From assembly GCA_022497145.1 (NCBI GenBank), contig MU386041.1, positions 1 through 35,454 on the forward strand: 35,454 nucleotides of DNA, in the 5' to 3' direction. Within the stretch, counting starts at the first letter, position 1, and the number at the start of each line of letters is the position of its first letter. Shown in pieces: positions 21,633-33,862 of the stretch. Origin of the DNA: Rostrohypoxylon terebratum. Taxonomy: Eukaryota > Ascomycota > Sordariomycetes > Xylariales > Hypoxylaceae. The position numbers and the translations under genes are program-made. The notes beneath the pieces are model-generated. The model did not search any database. It saw only the letters and a list, made by a program, of their open reading frames with translations, and had not been told where the DNA came from.

Positions 21633-23866
21633 CGAAGTAGATTTGAAGTTTGCTCGAGTATCCTCGGATAAGAAATTGTCTCGGCATAAGTGATATGTTA
21701 ACGAGGTATGAATTTCTATACCTACCAAAACTTATCAACAAAAATGAATTGTTGACTTAACCAGCCGCGTTCTAGATGATCTCACACTAGATCCTACCTC
21801 TCTTGGTATCGTCTGAACATGGGGATATAAGGTTCTTTATAGCCCCGGACGAGAGTAAGAAATCTGTTCAGTTGAGGGGTATACGCCACGACAGTTGCAA
21901 GTTCTCCTGCATCCTGTCGTAGGCGCCAAGTGGACTAAGGAACGTTATTGCCTCCATGATGTTCTTTACTATGCCTATAGAGACGATAAATCACACAGGA
22001 TGATGTTTAGGGCGAAATCCGAGTAGATACATGTCTGTCATTGGTTGGATTGGGCGAAGAAAATCGGTATAACCTGGTTCCCCAAGAAATGCAAACGTCA
22101 CAACTGGGTATACATGTTAACATAGAACGCGGTTGAGGCTCTTGGACGAGAGATAACCGAAGGTCTTCATAGAGGATTCTGTCATATGAGGCTTGGCTCC
22201 AAGACTGTAGAAGCCTTGGCTATTAGCACCAAGACTTGGCTCAAAGTATAAGAACCGTTCTAAGAGGCTCAAGAACTGGCGATTGAGTTGGGTGGTGTGC
22301 TTAGAGTGGAGCTAATTGTTGGATGAAAGAAACTGAGAGAAGTTCTGCACGTGCTAAACGTGCTTAGTTGGTCTTACCTCTAGGCACGTGACATGAATGC
22401 CCCTCGCCCAGTCTGCCAGTTCGTCCTAATTCTTGGCCAAAGTCTCTTGGCGGTTGAATGTCGGTTAATCGGCATTCGTCCTTCAATGTTCTCATAATGA
22501 GGTGGCCAAAGCTTCTTCTTTATTGTCAAGAGCTTGGACCACTTTTCGCCGGAGGAATTTCCCCAATCATTCTCCAATTTTTTCCTTTCGATCAATCATC
22601 AATGCATCACATCATGTCTTGCCGCATGATGATCAGCGGAAATCGACAAGTAAAAATATATCGTTTCGTTAGAGTGGACCGCAAATCCCCATATTCCTCC
22701 ACCTAAGGCACTCACCCGCGAAGCCCGCCCACCTATCAAACACTCTGTCATGAGCCTCAGCTGCACGTATATACAATGCAGTATCTGGATCTAACGAGGT
22801 TAGAAATCTCAAGTATATTCCTATGCAAATTCACAATTCGAAACTTGTTCAATTGATTGGGATCGTTGCAGATGTGGTACTTGAATTCTCTTTTTTTTGT
22901 GTGTGCGAGAGCACATGCAGCTCAAAGTTGGCTGGGTGGCTGGGATGACCAGTCAATAAGTCCGACACAGCAAGCGTCATCCTGAGAAGCTGACAAATGA
23001 AAGAATGGCTTCGTTAGTTAACACAACAACGTTTGAGCTTACAGGAGTCAATAACAGACCAGAGTTTGTTTCGGCCCTTCGTTTGCATTTTTATGAAATT
23101 CTTCATAAAGGTATGTTGAATCGAGCCAGCCATGGACGGAAAGGGTGGATAGACGGATGAAATGATAAATCAAGTAGAACCACCCACATTTTTTATATAT
23201 TTTTCATATTTTACCTAGCTGGTAGCCGATTTGGTATTATTATTAATACATCGCCGATGTGCCGTACGAATATGTCCTAGGCGGAAGGCATGGCCTGATG
23301 GAATGTTGGGTAAATTCCGCCATACTTACTACATATTTAGGAGTTTTGTCCGGCATGAGCGACTAGATCTGGTTACAGCTTCGCAACCATCCTGCAGCTT
23401 CCCCTCATTGGATCGGATGCAAGTGCTCCCTAGCTCCAGATATTTTTCCCCCTTACTCCCCTGCTCCCTGACAGCCTGACTGTGGCAGTTGCTATGGTGG
23501 ATGTACTATGTTTGTGTTCTGGTTGCGTAAGGATCTGAAAGCAAATGCGGAAGCTTCGTCCTCAAATAGTTTTCCCGACGCCGTTCGTGACTTCTGATTC
23601 GTTCGTGCTACTAAACTGTGAGATGGATCGAGAAGCTTGATCGACCTCACCTCGCCATTTTTCCCAGTTTCTATTTCTTTTTTCCTTTCTTCATGTCAGC
23701 TCCTAGCAGCATCACAAACATCTCACTATATCCAACAACTAATTGATATCGTCAAATCGGATTGCCGCCCATCACATTTCGAATATCCCCTTATCGCCGG
23801 ACCTCCATATAAATAACAGTATACACTGTGCGCAACCTCTAGCCCATTATTCTGACGTCATCAACC
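21633..23866. other. Long intergenic region between divergent ENA and AT-hook genes
   Basis: About 2.2 kb without a convincing gene; the open stretches present lack family features. It contains GCCAAG/CTTGGC sites (separate entry), a CACGTG at about 22384, a repeated ACGTGCT(A/T) near 22347-22365, and pyrimidine-rich stretches near 23630-23700 ahead of the AT-hook gene. Confidence 0.4.
22192..22451 (-). promoter_or_regulatory. Cluster of PacC-type GCCAAG sites upstream of the ENA ATPase gene
   Basis: CTTGGC on the plus strand (GCCAAG on the ENA coding strand, consensus GCCARG for the pH regulator PacC) occurs at 22192-22197, 22215-22220, 22235-22240, 22432-22437 and 22446-22451. A further GCCAAG in the opposite orientation lies at 21925-21930. 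The first three sit within 50 bp as part of an imperfect direct repeat containing CCAAGACT. They lie about 560-820 bp upstream of ATG 21632. ENA genes are known targets of alkaline/PacC signalling in filamentous fungi; function here is inferred. Confidence 0.5.
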
Positions 23867-24816
23867 ATGGCTGAGAATAGCGCCCACGGCATGGAGAAAG
23901 GTATTTTTTCATTTATTGTGTGTTGTGGATTCTTTGTCATTCCATGCGACCGTGGTCCAAAACCAATTGAGTTGGTCTAGGACTTCGCGCGCTTTCCACG
24001 CCGGTGCAACTGGATCGCGACATTGAAGTGGCACAGTGCGCTAATGTTTTAGGACCAGGCGAAAATGGTGATGCGACAGTCGCTGAGTCGCAGCCTACTA
24101 TTCCACCAGTCGCTAAGGGCCCTGTGAACACAGGAGAAGACTCTGCAAAGCCGTCAACTGCGACAGAGACTGCGACTGATGCCACAACTGATGCTGCCGC
24201 CGTCGCGCCTAGCTCCGAGCCTGCGGCGCAAAACGATGCTACTGGTACTGCCACCCTCTCAAAGGAGGAGGTAACCGAAAAGATCAACGAGGCTGAAAAA
24301 TTGGCCGAGCAACCAGAGAAACCAGCCGATTCTGCGCCCGCCCAGACTACTACCACTATGGACACTGCGACAGCCGAGGGCCCGTCGCTCACTAATGGTG
24401 AAGCTAAGGAGCCCCCCAAACCAGCCACCGTCGAAGAGATCCGTGATCAGGAGATGCCGGCTGCTGCTCCATCTCAACCAGCCGAGATGACTGGAGCACT
24501 TCCTGCCGAGGAATCGGCGAAGGACGCGCCAAAAATTGATGCTGTTCCAGGCACTGATGAAACCCAGAAGTCGGACGTTAGCATCGGAGATAAGCGCAAA
24601 CTTAGTGATGCATCTAACGAAGGTGCTGGTGATGCCACCGATAAACCTATAGAAGACGAGCCAGTTGAGAAGAAGCAAAAGACTAACGGAACTACTAATA
24701 ATGGCCCGCCTAAGAAAGTTGGCCGCCCAAAGAAGGATAAGACGGAGAAGAAAGTAGCTGCATCATCCGTGGGTAGGACTGCAAGAAAAACCCGAAGTCA
24801 AGGAGCAGCCGACTAA
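23867..24816 (+). CDS. Acidic low-complexity protein with C-terminal AT-hook (two exons)
   Basis: A probable nuclear chromatin-associated protein of 265 residues. Exons are 23867-23900 and 24053-24816. The 152-nt intron 23901-24052 has a GTATTT donor, GCTAAT branch and TTTTAG acceptor, and splicing gives MAENSAHGMEKGPGENGDA. Most of the protein is a disordered Ala/Thr/Glu/Pro-rich chain (for example TATETATDATTDAAAV). The last 60 residues are basic: VEKKQKT (nuclear-localisation-like), then PPKKVGRPKKDKTEKK with the AT-hook core GRPKK, then GRTARKTRSQ. AT-hooks bind the minor groove of AT-rich DNA. A long open frame also exists antisense, but it is a composition shadow. No ordered domain is seen, so the role is not known beyond likely DNA binding. 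It is divergent from the ENA gene. Confidence 0.75.
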
Positions 24817-27800
24817 ACAAGATCCGGATGCGATAATATATCAGAGAATATTAACTCGTCATTCCCTCTTTATCGAATATTAATCGGGGCTGTTTTTCGT
24901 TTCCCAGGTTTATGGAATAGAATATTGGGCGGGCGCTGTGTGGGAGTCACGGCTTCTCGGAGATCAAAACGCGGAACCTTTCACTTTCGTGCTTTTGTGT
25001 ACATATCCAAAACACCAAGGATTAAAGAAAAACTGTTAGATCCACGACCTACGCGTCGTTTTCGGGGTTGTCTTTTTAATGTTAGCGAACGCCGGGCTCG
25101 TTTTGGTTATTGCTGGTCATATGGATAGCGCGACGCGACGTGCTGAAGCGTGGTTGACTGATGAAAAGGTATGGTAGCGAACCTCGGCTACCTACATCCA
25201 GCCTCTGGAATATATCAAATAAATTGATAAAACAATTCTGTTGATTGTTGCCGACCTGTTGAAAGTGGATGTTGTTGGACCACGACTGGGTGAAATGTTA
25301 GTATGAAGTACTCTGCTTTCTATACCCCTTTTCTCATAGAAGCAAGCTTAAGAGAGTATGTAGATGAAGCGGTGGCATTCTATTTTCTCGGCCTCGTGGT
25401 ACGACTGTCATTCCTGAAACGACTATATATGTCTATTGTACTGGCGTTCGTAGTTCATGGTTTAAGGCAATCTAAGCTCGATCATACTATGCAATTCGCG
25501 AGTCAGTCCATACCTAGGAAGTGATTTTTTGATCAAATAATTATCCTTATATAAGAGATATAGAATAGCCACACACTAGGTACTCCTAAAGCTAGGTGGA
25601 CTCGGTCAATGACGATTAACGGATTGGTGCAGACATTGCTTGCATTTTATACGTCCATTACTGCTGGTCATACCTCGGAGAATTGGACATAGCTCGAGTC
25701 AGGCTAGAGTATGGTTCAGTGTTTGAAGTATTCAGAAATTGAGGACCTAGTAGGTACGTAAGTTATTACCAACGATTTACACGTAAGCTATGAGCCCGCC
25801 GCGTTTTAGAAAGCTCAAGCCACATTTCCATGATGGCCTATTGTGAGCCATCTTCTTCATACATCTGGCAATGCAGACAGCTGCGGCTTGTTTCAAGTCT
25901 TCATAGATTGGGTGTCATTCTGAAAAAGTCAGTCACTAAATTTTTTTATAGACGTAATATTATGTTCGAAGCTCTACCAAATCTCAAGATTTGACAGAGA
26001 GTGGATCCCCATGTCGATGGTCTTTTTGGTTGAACTTACAAATGGTCCATTGAAATAGGAGCTGCGACATTGGATTCGTTCATTCACCTTGAAAGTCGAT
26101 ACTATTCTGCACAATTACAATGAGATTTCCGAGGCGACCTCAACGTATCTACCTAGGATATACCTACACAATAGCCGTGCGGAAGCGCTACGCGCCGCAA
26201 TACCGCTTGCGCAACCAGTACGATCGCCCCAACTCTGGATCGTAGCGACCCCAGATTCTTTCTCGCTGGTACGTTTCATCAAATGGAAACGTGCGCGTGC
26301 GTTTATGTCGAGATAATATCGTATAGATGAATATCGACTTCCATACTTGTACTCGAGAATAATCTATTGTTGTAGAAATGGACAGAAAATGGTCATAGTG
26401 GTCGAGTTGCGGCACGGCAGCTCCGTGACGGCGTCGATCATGTGGAACACAACAGCATTAAGCTTATCCCTTCGGTTTACAATTCCTATTCCAAAACGCC
26501 GTTATTAATAGGAAAAGAGAGAGGCAGCCGGTCACGATGTCCGACCGAACCAACCGCTCTATGTAACTGTAAATGGCGATATCCCTTGCATTTCATTGGT
26601 TTTTGTTTGCGGTCCTTAAAAAGTTCGAGATTTACGAACTGCCAAGGATGAGGTTCTCTGGATTTCCAGGACCCATTCCCGATACCCTGGTTTGGGATCG
26701 GTGGACCCTTAGCACGTTAGAGAAATCGGTCCTTGGTATTTTCTAGAAACTTTAACTCATTAAACTTATTGTAATATCGAGATTGCTGTTGCAAGTTGTC
26801 GGGTCGACTTATCGTCGGTGATGTGTGTGACTACTATGTAATTTAACTATTAACTACACCAAACTTTTGATATTGATGGTGCTTCAACTGATTCACATGA
26901 TGTTGTCTGTATTAGACGATGACTTGCTCGCGAGGACAACAATGTCTTGCATTAAGGTATCTAATGGAAAGCTCGTATTCTGGAATGACCCCGCCAACTC
27001 ATCGCTAGCACCTATTGGGCTATAAGGTACGCGGCAGTGCTGGCCCTAGTTGGTTTTCAGCGATGGACTGGTCAAAAATAGAACTTCTTGGGTGGGAATT
27101 TAGTGACCTTAGCCATTTCATTGGACGCCGTAACCTGGTCGAGACTCCAGGGGTTAAAAGTGGATATATATGCAAGATAGAGTGAATTCCTGGTTATATG
27201 CATCTAGGCATTTTCACTCGCGCTTGGCATAAGACTTAATTATCATTGATGGATAGAGGGATAGATGGACAAATGGATAGGAAAACCGAGATATGGAACA
27301 TTCGGCATGTCTGTGAGACGATCTTCACAGATCATCCAACATAATGCTAGAATCAGCAGGAGATGATCTATATATAAAGTTGTTTACAATGCTGTGTATA
27401 GTGTGTTTTTATGCCACACACGTGGTCATATACTCTAGGTACTCTATCTATTGGATGGTGTCAGTGATAGTACCTACTTCGTAGTAGGCTATTGAATATT
27501 ACGGTGCAATATGTAGTATTGGAGACTCGAGGTCTTTGGGTGAATCCTTCCAAACAATTATTACTGATATGATAATTCACCAAAAGGGTTCCATTTTATA
27601 GTAGGGCAACAACAACCAGCCTGCCGGTGGTATAACCAGAATATCTACCTCAATAGATTCATCACCTCTTTAAACAAGTAACCTCGGCCTCGAGTAGTCT
27701 ATATTGCCAAAGTACCCCTAGAATTTTCAATTTTCCAGTGTTCGTAACTTCCATTCGATTTTAGGGACCGGGAGCTGGTTAGCGCATTTAGTATTAGTGC

Positions 27801-28738
27801 ATCTCGACGTGTCCAGAGGGCCGATGCGACCTTTCGTCATTCGCTTCAAACATCCCCTGGGACTAGAAGGGATCCCAACAGAAGTCGTTTGTCTCTTCCG
27901 AATGTTTTTTTTTTTAAAAAAAAAATTCTCACGACACATCGGATACTGAGCACTGAGCACTGGGCATATCCATAACACTCGCTCTTTTGTTTTTTTCCAT
28001 TAACTCTTCCACATTATACGTGGGGGGATACCCTCTTTACCCTCTTTTCTGCGTACATACACTACCTAGGTACTCACATCACATCCACACTATCCATATC
28101 CATCCATGCACTGTTCACATGCATAAGTGCCGAATAAGCAGTGTCTCTAGATTCTTTCAGTGTCTTTCAGTGACCTCGACAGTGTCAAAATCGCCTTCGC
28201 CCACGCTCACGCCTACGCCTATCTACTAGGTAGCTAATCTCAAAAGCTCCAGCTTTATTCCGAGGCCCTCCCCTACCCGGAGCACGCACATCAGTACCGT
28301 CGATTTTCTCGAAACATCCCACGTAATACACCAGTCTTTATCTCTTCGGTCGTGTAACCCATTCAATCATCAACATAGGATTGCGGTCGCGTCGCTCGTT
28401 TTTGCGCCTGCTTTGTGTGTGTGCTTTCTACGCTCGCTGTACGAATTACAACGGCCGCCTTTGTCAGGGATAATTGCTTGTCTTTTTTCCCGGAAGAAGT
28501 ACCTTCGCAGAACCGAATACAATTTGTTGGACTTTCCTACGTGATTGACTCCTGCAAGATTAAGATAATCGAAGGATATCTAGTTGATATATCATACATA
28601 TCGACATTCTGGATGCTTCCTATGCGACCTTGAATTCGTTTAGACGATCGATAACCGTGGGGCCTCTCCAAGGCCGGGAAGTAATTGTTGGGAACCACTT
28701 CGCCTACTGACCGACCCTGCACGGGTCTATACGATAGG
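24817..28738. other. 3.9-kb region without a convincing gene
   Basis: Only short open frames (at most about 80 codons) on both strands, none with recognisable motifs. A GGATAGA-type microsatellite-like stretch is at about 27249-27282. A T11A10 palindrome is at 27905-27925. From about 28000 the plus strand becomes pyrimidine-rich with CATCCA/CTATCC repeats, as expected for a promoter and 5' UTR of the channel gene at 28739. A non-coding RNA or degenerate element could lie here, but nothing shows it. Confidence 0.4.
27905..27925. repeat. T11A10 palindromic tract
   Basis: Eleven T followed directly by ten A. Poly(dT:dA) of this kind excludes nucleosomes and can mark a promoter; it lies about 0.8 kb upstream of the Csc1-like gene. 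Confidence 0.8.
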
Positions 28739-31700
28739 ATGGATGTCTGGGCTCAGATACAGCACGTAGCGGTTAAGCGGGATCTAAATGCGGGCGAAGA
28801 GTTGCTGCAGCTACTGCGGAACCCCTTCAAACAAACGGTAAAGAGATATCCTGGCCTGCCTTGATCGTTGAGTATGGTTGGTAGCTGACACCTGATTTCA
28901 TATTTATTAGCTTACAGATGGTGCTATATGGTCTGCCTTGGGCACATCGGTAGGATTTACTGCCTTCATAGCTATCGCTTTCTCCTTCCTCCGACCATAT
29001 AATTCCGTCGTCTACGCACCGAAACTTAAACATGCCGACGAAGAACATGCGCCGCCTCCGATCGGCAAAGGGTACCTGGCATGGATCCCGCCCTTATGGA
29101 GGACGACCGAGAAAGATATGATCGCTCATGCAGGCATGGACGCCGCCATATTTATGAGGTTCACGATCATGTGCCGAAATATATTCCTCGTGCTCGGCGT
29201 TATCGGATGCGCTATCCTTCTACCGGTATACTACACGTTGAATAGCGACAAGACAGGGAACCAGAAATGGTTCATGAGACTGACACCTTCAAACGTCAGC
29301 GATCAACCTATTTGGGCGTTAGTGGTGACGGCATACATATTTAACTGTATTATCATCGGTTTTCTCTGGTGGAATTATAGGAAAGTTCTTCAGCTTAGAC
29401 GGGTGTACTTTAAAACCAAGGAGTACCAGCAAAGTTTGTCTGCGCGAACCCTGATGGTTAGCCTTCCCTTTCTATGCCGTTCATGACTGCGATATAGCTA
29501 ACAAGCTTATAGTTGAACGACATTCCTAAGAAATATGCCAACGATGAGGGTATTGCGAGAATCATAGACGAAGTCATTCCTCACGCTTCCTTTGCCAGGA
29601 CGGCTGCTGCTCGCAATGTTAGGGACTTGCCCGATTTAATTCAACAGCATGACCACACTGTCCGAAAGCTTGAGAAGGTTTTGGCTATATATCTCAAGGA
29701 TCCTCAAAACCTGCCACCCGGTCGACCGATGTGTAGACCCTCCAAGAAGGACCCTTCGTTTGGCACTTATCCTAAAGGGCAGAAAGTCGATGCTATCGAA
29801 TACCTAACCCAGCGAATTAGGGAACTCGAGATCGAAGTGAAGGAGGCCCGAGCAAATATCGACAAGCGCAGCACCTTGTCCTATGGCTTTGCTAGTTATG
29901 ACGACATCGCCGAAGCCCATAGTATCGCATATGCTCTGCGTAACAAGAAGCCCCAGGGTGCCACGGTTGTATTGGCGCCAAGACCAAACGATATCATTTG
30001 GGACAACATGCCTCTCACACCGGCAAATCGAAGCTGGAGAAGAATCATTATTAACCTCTGGATTGTTATACTAACACTAGTCTGGGTCGCGCCTAGTGCG
30101 ATGATTGCTATTTTCTTGGTCAACTTGAGTAATCTAGGTTTGGTTTGGCCCGCTTTCCAAGCCCAGCTGTCCGGCAATACTGGTTTCTGGTCCATCGTGC
30201 AGGGTGTTGCGTCTCCGGCTGTGTTATCTCTCGTCTATCTGGTACTGCCTACCATCTTCCGTCGTCTTTCGATCAGAGCTGGCGACCGTACGAAGACGGG
30301 ACGTGAACGCCACGTCGTTGGAAAACTATACGCCTTCTTCGTATTCAACAATCTTATCGTCTTCTGTCTCTTCAGCACCATCTGGAACTTGGTTTCTTCG
30401 GTTGCTGATAACCCGCAAACAGCTTGGAATACGTTGTCTGACTTCGGCGTTACCTTGTTCGTCTCGTTATGCGACATCTCGGCGTTCTGGGTTACCTGGT
30501 TGTTGCAGAGGAACTTGGGCGCTGCTGTTGACTTGGCCCAACTATGGACACTCATCTACAGCTTTTTCATGCGCAAGTTTTCCAGTCCTACGCCCAGAGA
30601 GATGATCGAACTTACAGCACCCCCGTCCTTCGATTATGCCAGTTATTATAACTACTTCCTGTATTACTCTACCGTGGCCCTATGCTTCGCTGGCCTCCAA
30701 CCCCTCGTTCTTCCGGCTGCTGCGCTGTACTTTTCCATCGATGTTTGGCTAAAGAAGTACCTATTATTGTACATCTTTGTTACGAAGACAGAGTCCGGTG
30801 GAATGTTCTGGCGGGTGTTGGTCAACCGTTTCATATTCGGCACTATCCTCTCAAACTTGGTGGTCTTTTTGACGGCTTGGGTACATGGAGACGGAATCCA
30901 CAATATGGCCTTCGCATCCGTACCTTTACCGTTCATCATGGTATTCTTCAAGGTCTATTGCTCGCGAACTTTTGATGCCAAGATCCACTTTTATTCGACT
31001 CGCAATATCCAGAAGCATCCAGAGGGGGCGATGTCGAAGGATCCGTTGCGGTCGGTGGGTCTTGCTCATCGATTCGGCCACCCGGCTCTTTACAAGCCTC
31101 TCATCACGCCGATGGTGCACGCGAAGGCCCAGAATATCCTAGCTTCCATATACAAAGGACGCTTGTCAGATGGCCGAGAAGCCTACTCTGGAGATACGAT
31201 GTCCACATCCGGCTACTCCGACGCCTATGTCATGAACCCGATGAACGCTGGCAAGCCTGGAAAGGCAGCACACCTGCCAGGATTCGAAATTGTACCCGAG
31301 TCGAGGCTTGATTTTGAATACTATAAGACACGTGCCGAGTTCGCATCTGAACATGGTGGCGGCGATATATTCGGTCGCTCGAACGATATCATGCGTCCTG
31401 GTACCCCTGGTAGTAGTATGTGGACTGGCAGCGAACCACCTTCAAGGTCCGGAAGTCCTACGATTCCGAACATTCCCAGGATGGACAGCCCGGGCAGAGT
31501 GCAATCGCCAGAATTAGGAATGACTTATCCAAGTGGGTACACCCAACCACTAAGCAGTCCATATGCGACCGAGACAGGAGTAGGCCGCTCGCGTAGTAGC
31601 CCATTATACGCTCAAGGGAACGATAGTGCGTCGAACTTGGTGTCAAATGCAGCAGCGATGCCGGTAGCCGCGCCTGTATCGACCAGGGAGCGTAGCGTAG

Positions 31701-31852
31701 AGCGTCCGAGCAGAGCACCGGGAGGTGTAGGCATGTTAGGAGGCGGTCCTCGGGGATACGGCGGTCTACCTCAGGAAGAAGACTTCGGCCCGGAACACGA
31801 TCCTATGCAATATAACTACTTCCGAGAAGCACGGACGGCACGCAAGCACTGA
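28739..31852 (+). CDS. Csc1/OSCA/TMEM63-family osmosensitive cation channel (DUF221), three exons
   Basis: A polytopic membrane protein of the calcium-permeable stress-gated channel family (yeast Csc1, Rsn1, Phm7). Exons: 28739-28837, 28911-29456 and 29513-31852, giving 994 residues. All introns are phase 0 (73 and 56 nt). Order of parts: short N-terminus; first helices (GTSVGFTAFIAIAFSFLRP, FLVLGVIGCAILLPVYY, YIFNCIIIGFLWW); a cytosolic RNA-recognition-like domain (LNDIPKKYANDEG to about ASYDDIAEAHSIAYAL); APRPNDIIWDNM; then the 7-TM channel core (VWVAPSAMIAIFLVNLSNLG, FFVFNNLIVFCLFST, PSFDYASYYNYFLYYSTVAL, YLLLYIFVTKTESGGMFWR). The tail from about residue 760 is disordered, Ser/Pro/Gly-rich with SRSGSPTIP and MDSPGR, probably phosphorylated. 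ATG 28739 is the first in frame. Ion selectivity is not readable from sequence. Confidence 0.95.
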
Positions 31853-32878
31853 TCAAGATGAGAAAGAGGGGGGAAGAGGGACGATTGTATATACAGACAT
31901 ACGATTCGGCGTAAGATTATCGAAAAAATCGCGGCTTTTGTTTATAGAGGGTCTCATCCCCGGAATGGCATACCTTGGCAGTAACGGCGTTTGTTTTTTT
32001 CCCTGTTAGTGTTATTTTTTTTTCCGAACTTTTTTGTCGCGTGTTATATACGGATACGATGAGGGTTGGCCCGATGACGGGCGGCCGATGAACGAATATT
32101 CGGATACTTGAGTTTATAGGCTGTAATAGAGAAGAGATACACGTGATAACGAATTAACTTGCCGCTATCGGGTTCTCGAGGAGACGAGCTGTTAGGTACT
32201 TGCTGTTTGTTATACGCAAGCTGGGAGAGTGGGGAGGGGGGAGCGCTCCATGAGCTGAGTTGAGGGCAGATACTACTAATTAATGCTATCGATGAACTTA
32301 CATACATCTATTTCTCCTGCTGCGGCTTTGGAGACTCGTGTGCCTGTGGCTGAGGTCGTGATGGGGGTTCGGCTGGTTGGAGATACTTGGGCTTGTACGA
32401 GGCTTTTGGGTAAGTACCTAAAGGGGGCTATGCGATGGCTTGTTTTTCCACTTATGTGACCTCCCGCGTCGCTGTCATTTCTCATCTGACATTTACTTCT
32501 AGAGGGCATCTCATTGGGTTACCTCTGTCTGTTGGTTCCAATCGCCAACGCGTAGTAGGCCTGTATGTCGGCCTATAGCCCTGAAGCTACCCCGCAACCT
32601 GTAGACTTGGAGTCTTACTTACAAACGTGCATTTGATTCACATTGCTGGAATATAAGGTGGCTGGGAGTTTACGCCCTGTATCTTAGGGTATATAATGTA
32701 CTATCACAGACCACTACAATAGTCCTAGCAACTTAACCTTCTATAATACATCAATGATACTCATAACCTGCGTCTATTTCAACACACATAAGTTGTCCTA
32801 CCTTTTTGTATTAGGCAGACTTGATAGTCCAGACTTGATAGTTCCTAAACTTTTCTCTCATTTCAATGGATTGTCAAG
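31853..32878. other. Intergenic region, no gene seen
   Basis: About 1 kb between two plus-strand genes. The first 200 bp is the likely 3' UTR of the channel gene and contains T-rich runs near 31990-32035. A 14-bp tandem repeat lies just before the BTB gene. No credible open frame was seen on either strand. Confidence 0.4.
32816..32843. repeat. 14-bp tandem duplication upstream of the BTB gene
   Basis: CAGACTTGATAGTC followed directly by CAGACTTGATAGTT, ending 35 bp before ATG 32879. It is probably within the 5' UTR or core promoter. Confidence 0.8.
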
Positions 32879-33862
32879 ATGTCAAGCGTTCCATATGATG
32901 TGTAAGTTTGTTCCTGGCTGAAGTTAGGCATCTAACGTCCGCTGATCCGCATGGTACACAGCATCGCGGCCTCGAAGCCGTTCCGGTTCCTAGTCGGCCC
33001 GGATAAGAAAGAGTTTTTTATGCACACCGAGTTAATCGCGCGAATATCTATGCCACTGTCGGCTCTCGTCAACGGCGAATGGAAAGAGAGTTTGGAAGGG
33101 GTGGTTGAGCTGCCTGAGACTGATGAAAAGACCTTCGTACGGTTCTGTGAGTTCGCTTACACTGGAGATTACAAGGCCGCAGAACCCCCTGTGCTTCCCA
33201 AGGTAGAAAAATGTAGGTACCTGCTTAGACAGCCACGGCACCTCTAGCACTAAAGACATTTATACTCATCCACTATCTAAGGCGAAGCTTCGATAGATTC
33301 TTCCCAAGGCTTGAATAAAAAAAAGAAGAAGAAACGTTACGCTGAACAAGCTACCGCCGATTTTGGGTTGGGGAGTTTTCCGGCACCTCCACCGTCACCG
33401 CCACCGCCACTGCCGCCGGGGAGGGACAGCATGTGGAAAGAGTTCATGGATGGTATCAATGACGGATTAGATAAGAGCCAGAAGGACTCATCGAACATAG
33501 GTCCTTCAGCCAACTGCTCCGAGGTCCTACTCTGCCATGCGCAACTATACGTCTTTGCTGACTGCTATGCAATATATGACCTCATGAGACTGTGCACTCA
33601 GAGGTTACGTTGTGCCTTAGGTAGTTTCGATCTCCATTCCGGAGGGGAATTGAATCAAGCGAGAGTGGCAGACGTGGTTCAGCTAATCGACTTGTTGTTC
33701 AGGAATACGAGGGGCAAAGATGAAGTAAGAGGTCTGCTTGCAACTTACATGGCTTGCAAGGTTGAAGACCTCTGGACTAATACCTACTTCCACAATGTTC
33801 TAGAATCTTCTGGTGAGGTTTCAAAAGCTCTCATCGGACAATTGATGAGGAGGTTGAATTAA
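32879..33862 (+). CDS. BTB/POZ-domain protein (three exons)
   Basis: A fungal BTB protein of 279 residues. Exons: 32879-32901, 32962-33212 and 33297-33862; introns are 60 and 84 nt (GTAAGT...ACACAG and GTAGGT...GATAG), both in phase. The BTB fold is seen in FRFLVGPDKKEFFMHTELIA, SMPLSALVNGEWKES, VELPETDEKTFVRFCEFAYTGDY. This is the usual fungal pattern in which the domain carries F-x-x-F-x-x-F-x-Y-T. A low-complexity insert follows: six to seven basic residues (NKKKKKKR) and a Pro-rich stretch (APPPSPPPPLPP). The C-terminal part (LLCHAQLYVFADCYAIYDL, MRLCTQRLRCAL) is the helical back-region typical of these proteins. BTB proteins dimerise and often act as Cullin-3 adaptors; the partner here is unknown. 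The first exon is only 23 nt, and its boundaries rest on good splice consensus. Confidence 0.85.

Noticed and set aside
23937..24678. Long open frames antisense to the AT-hook gene
   Set aside because: They are composition shadows of the Ala/Thr-rich coding strand; the sense frame has a good intron, start and AT-hook.
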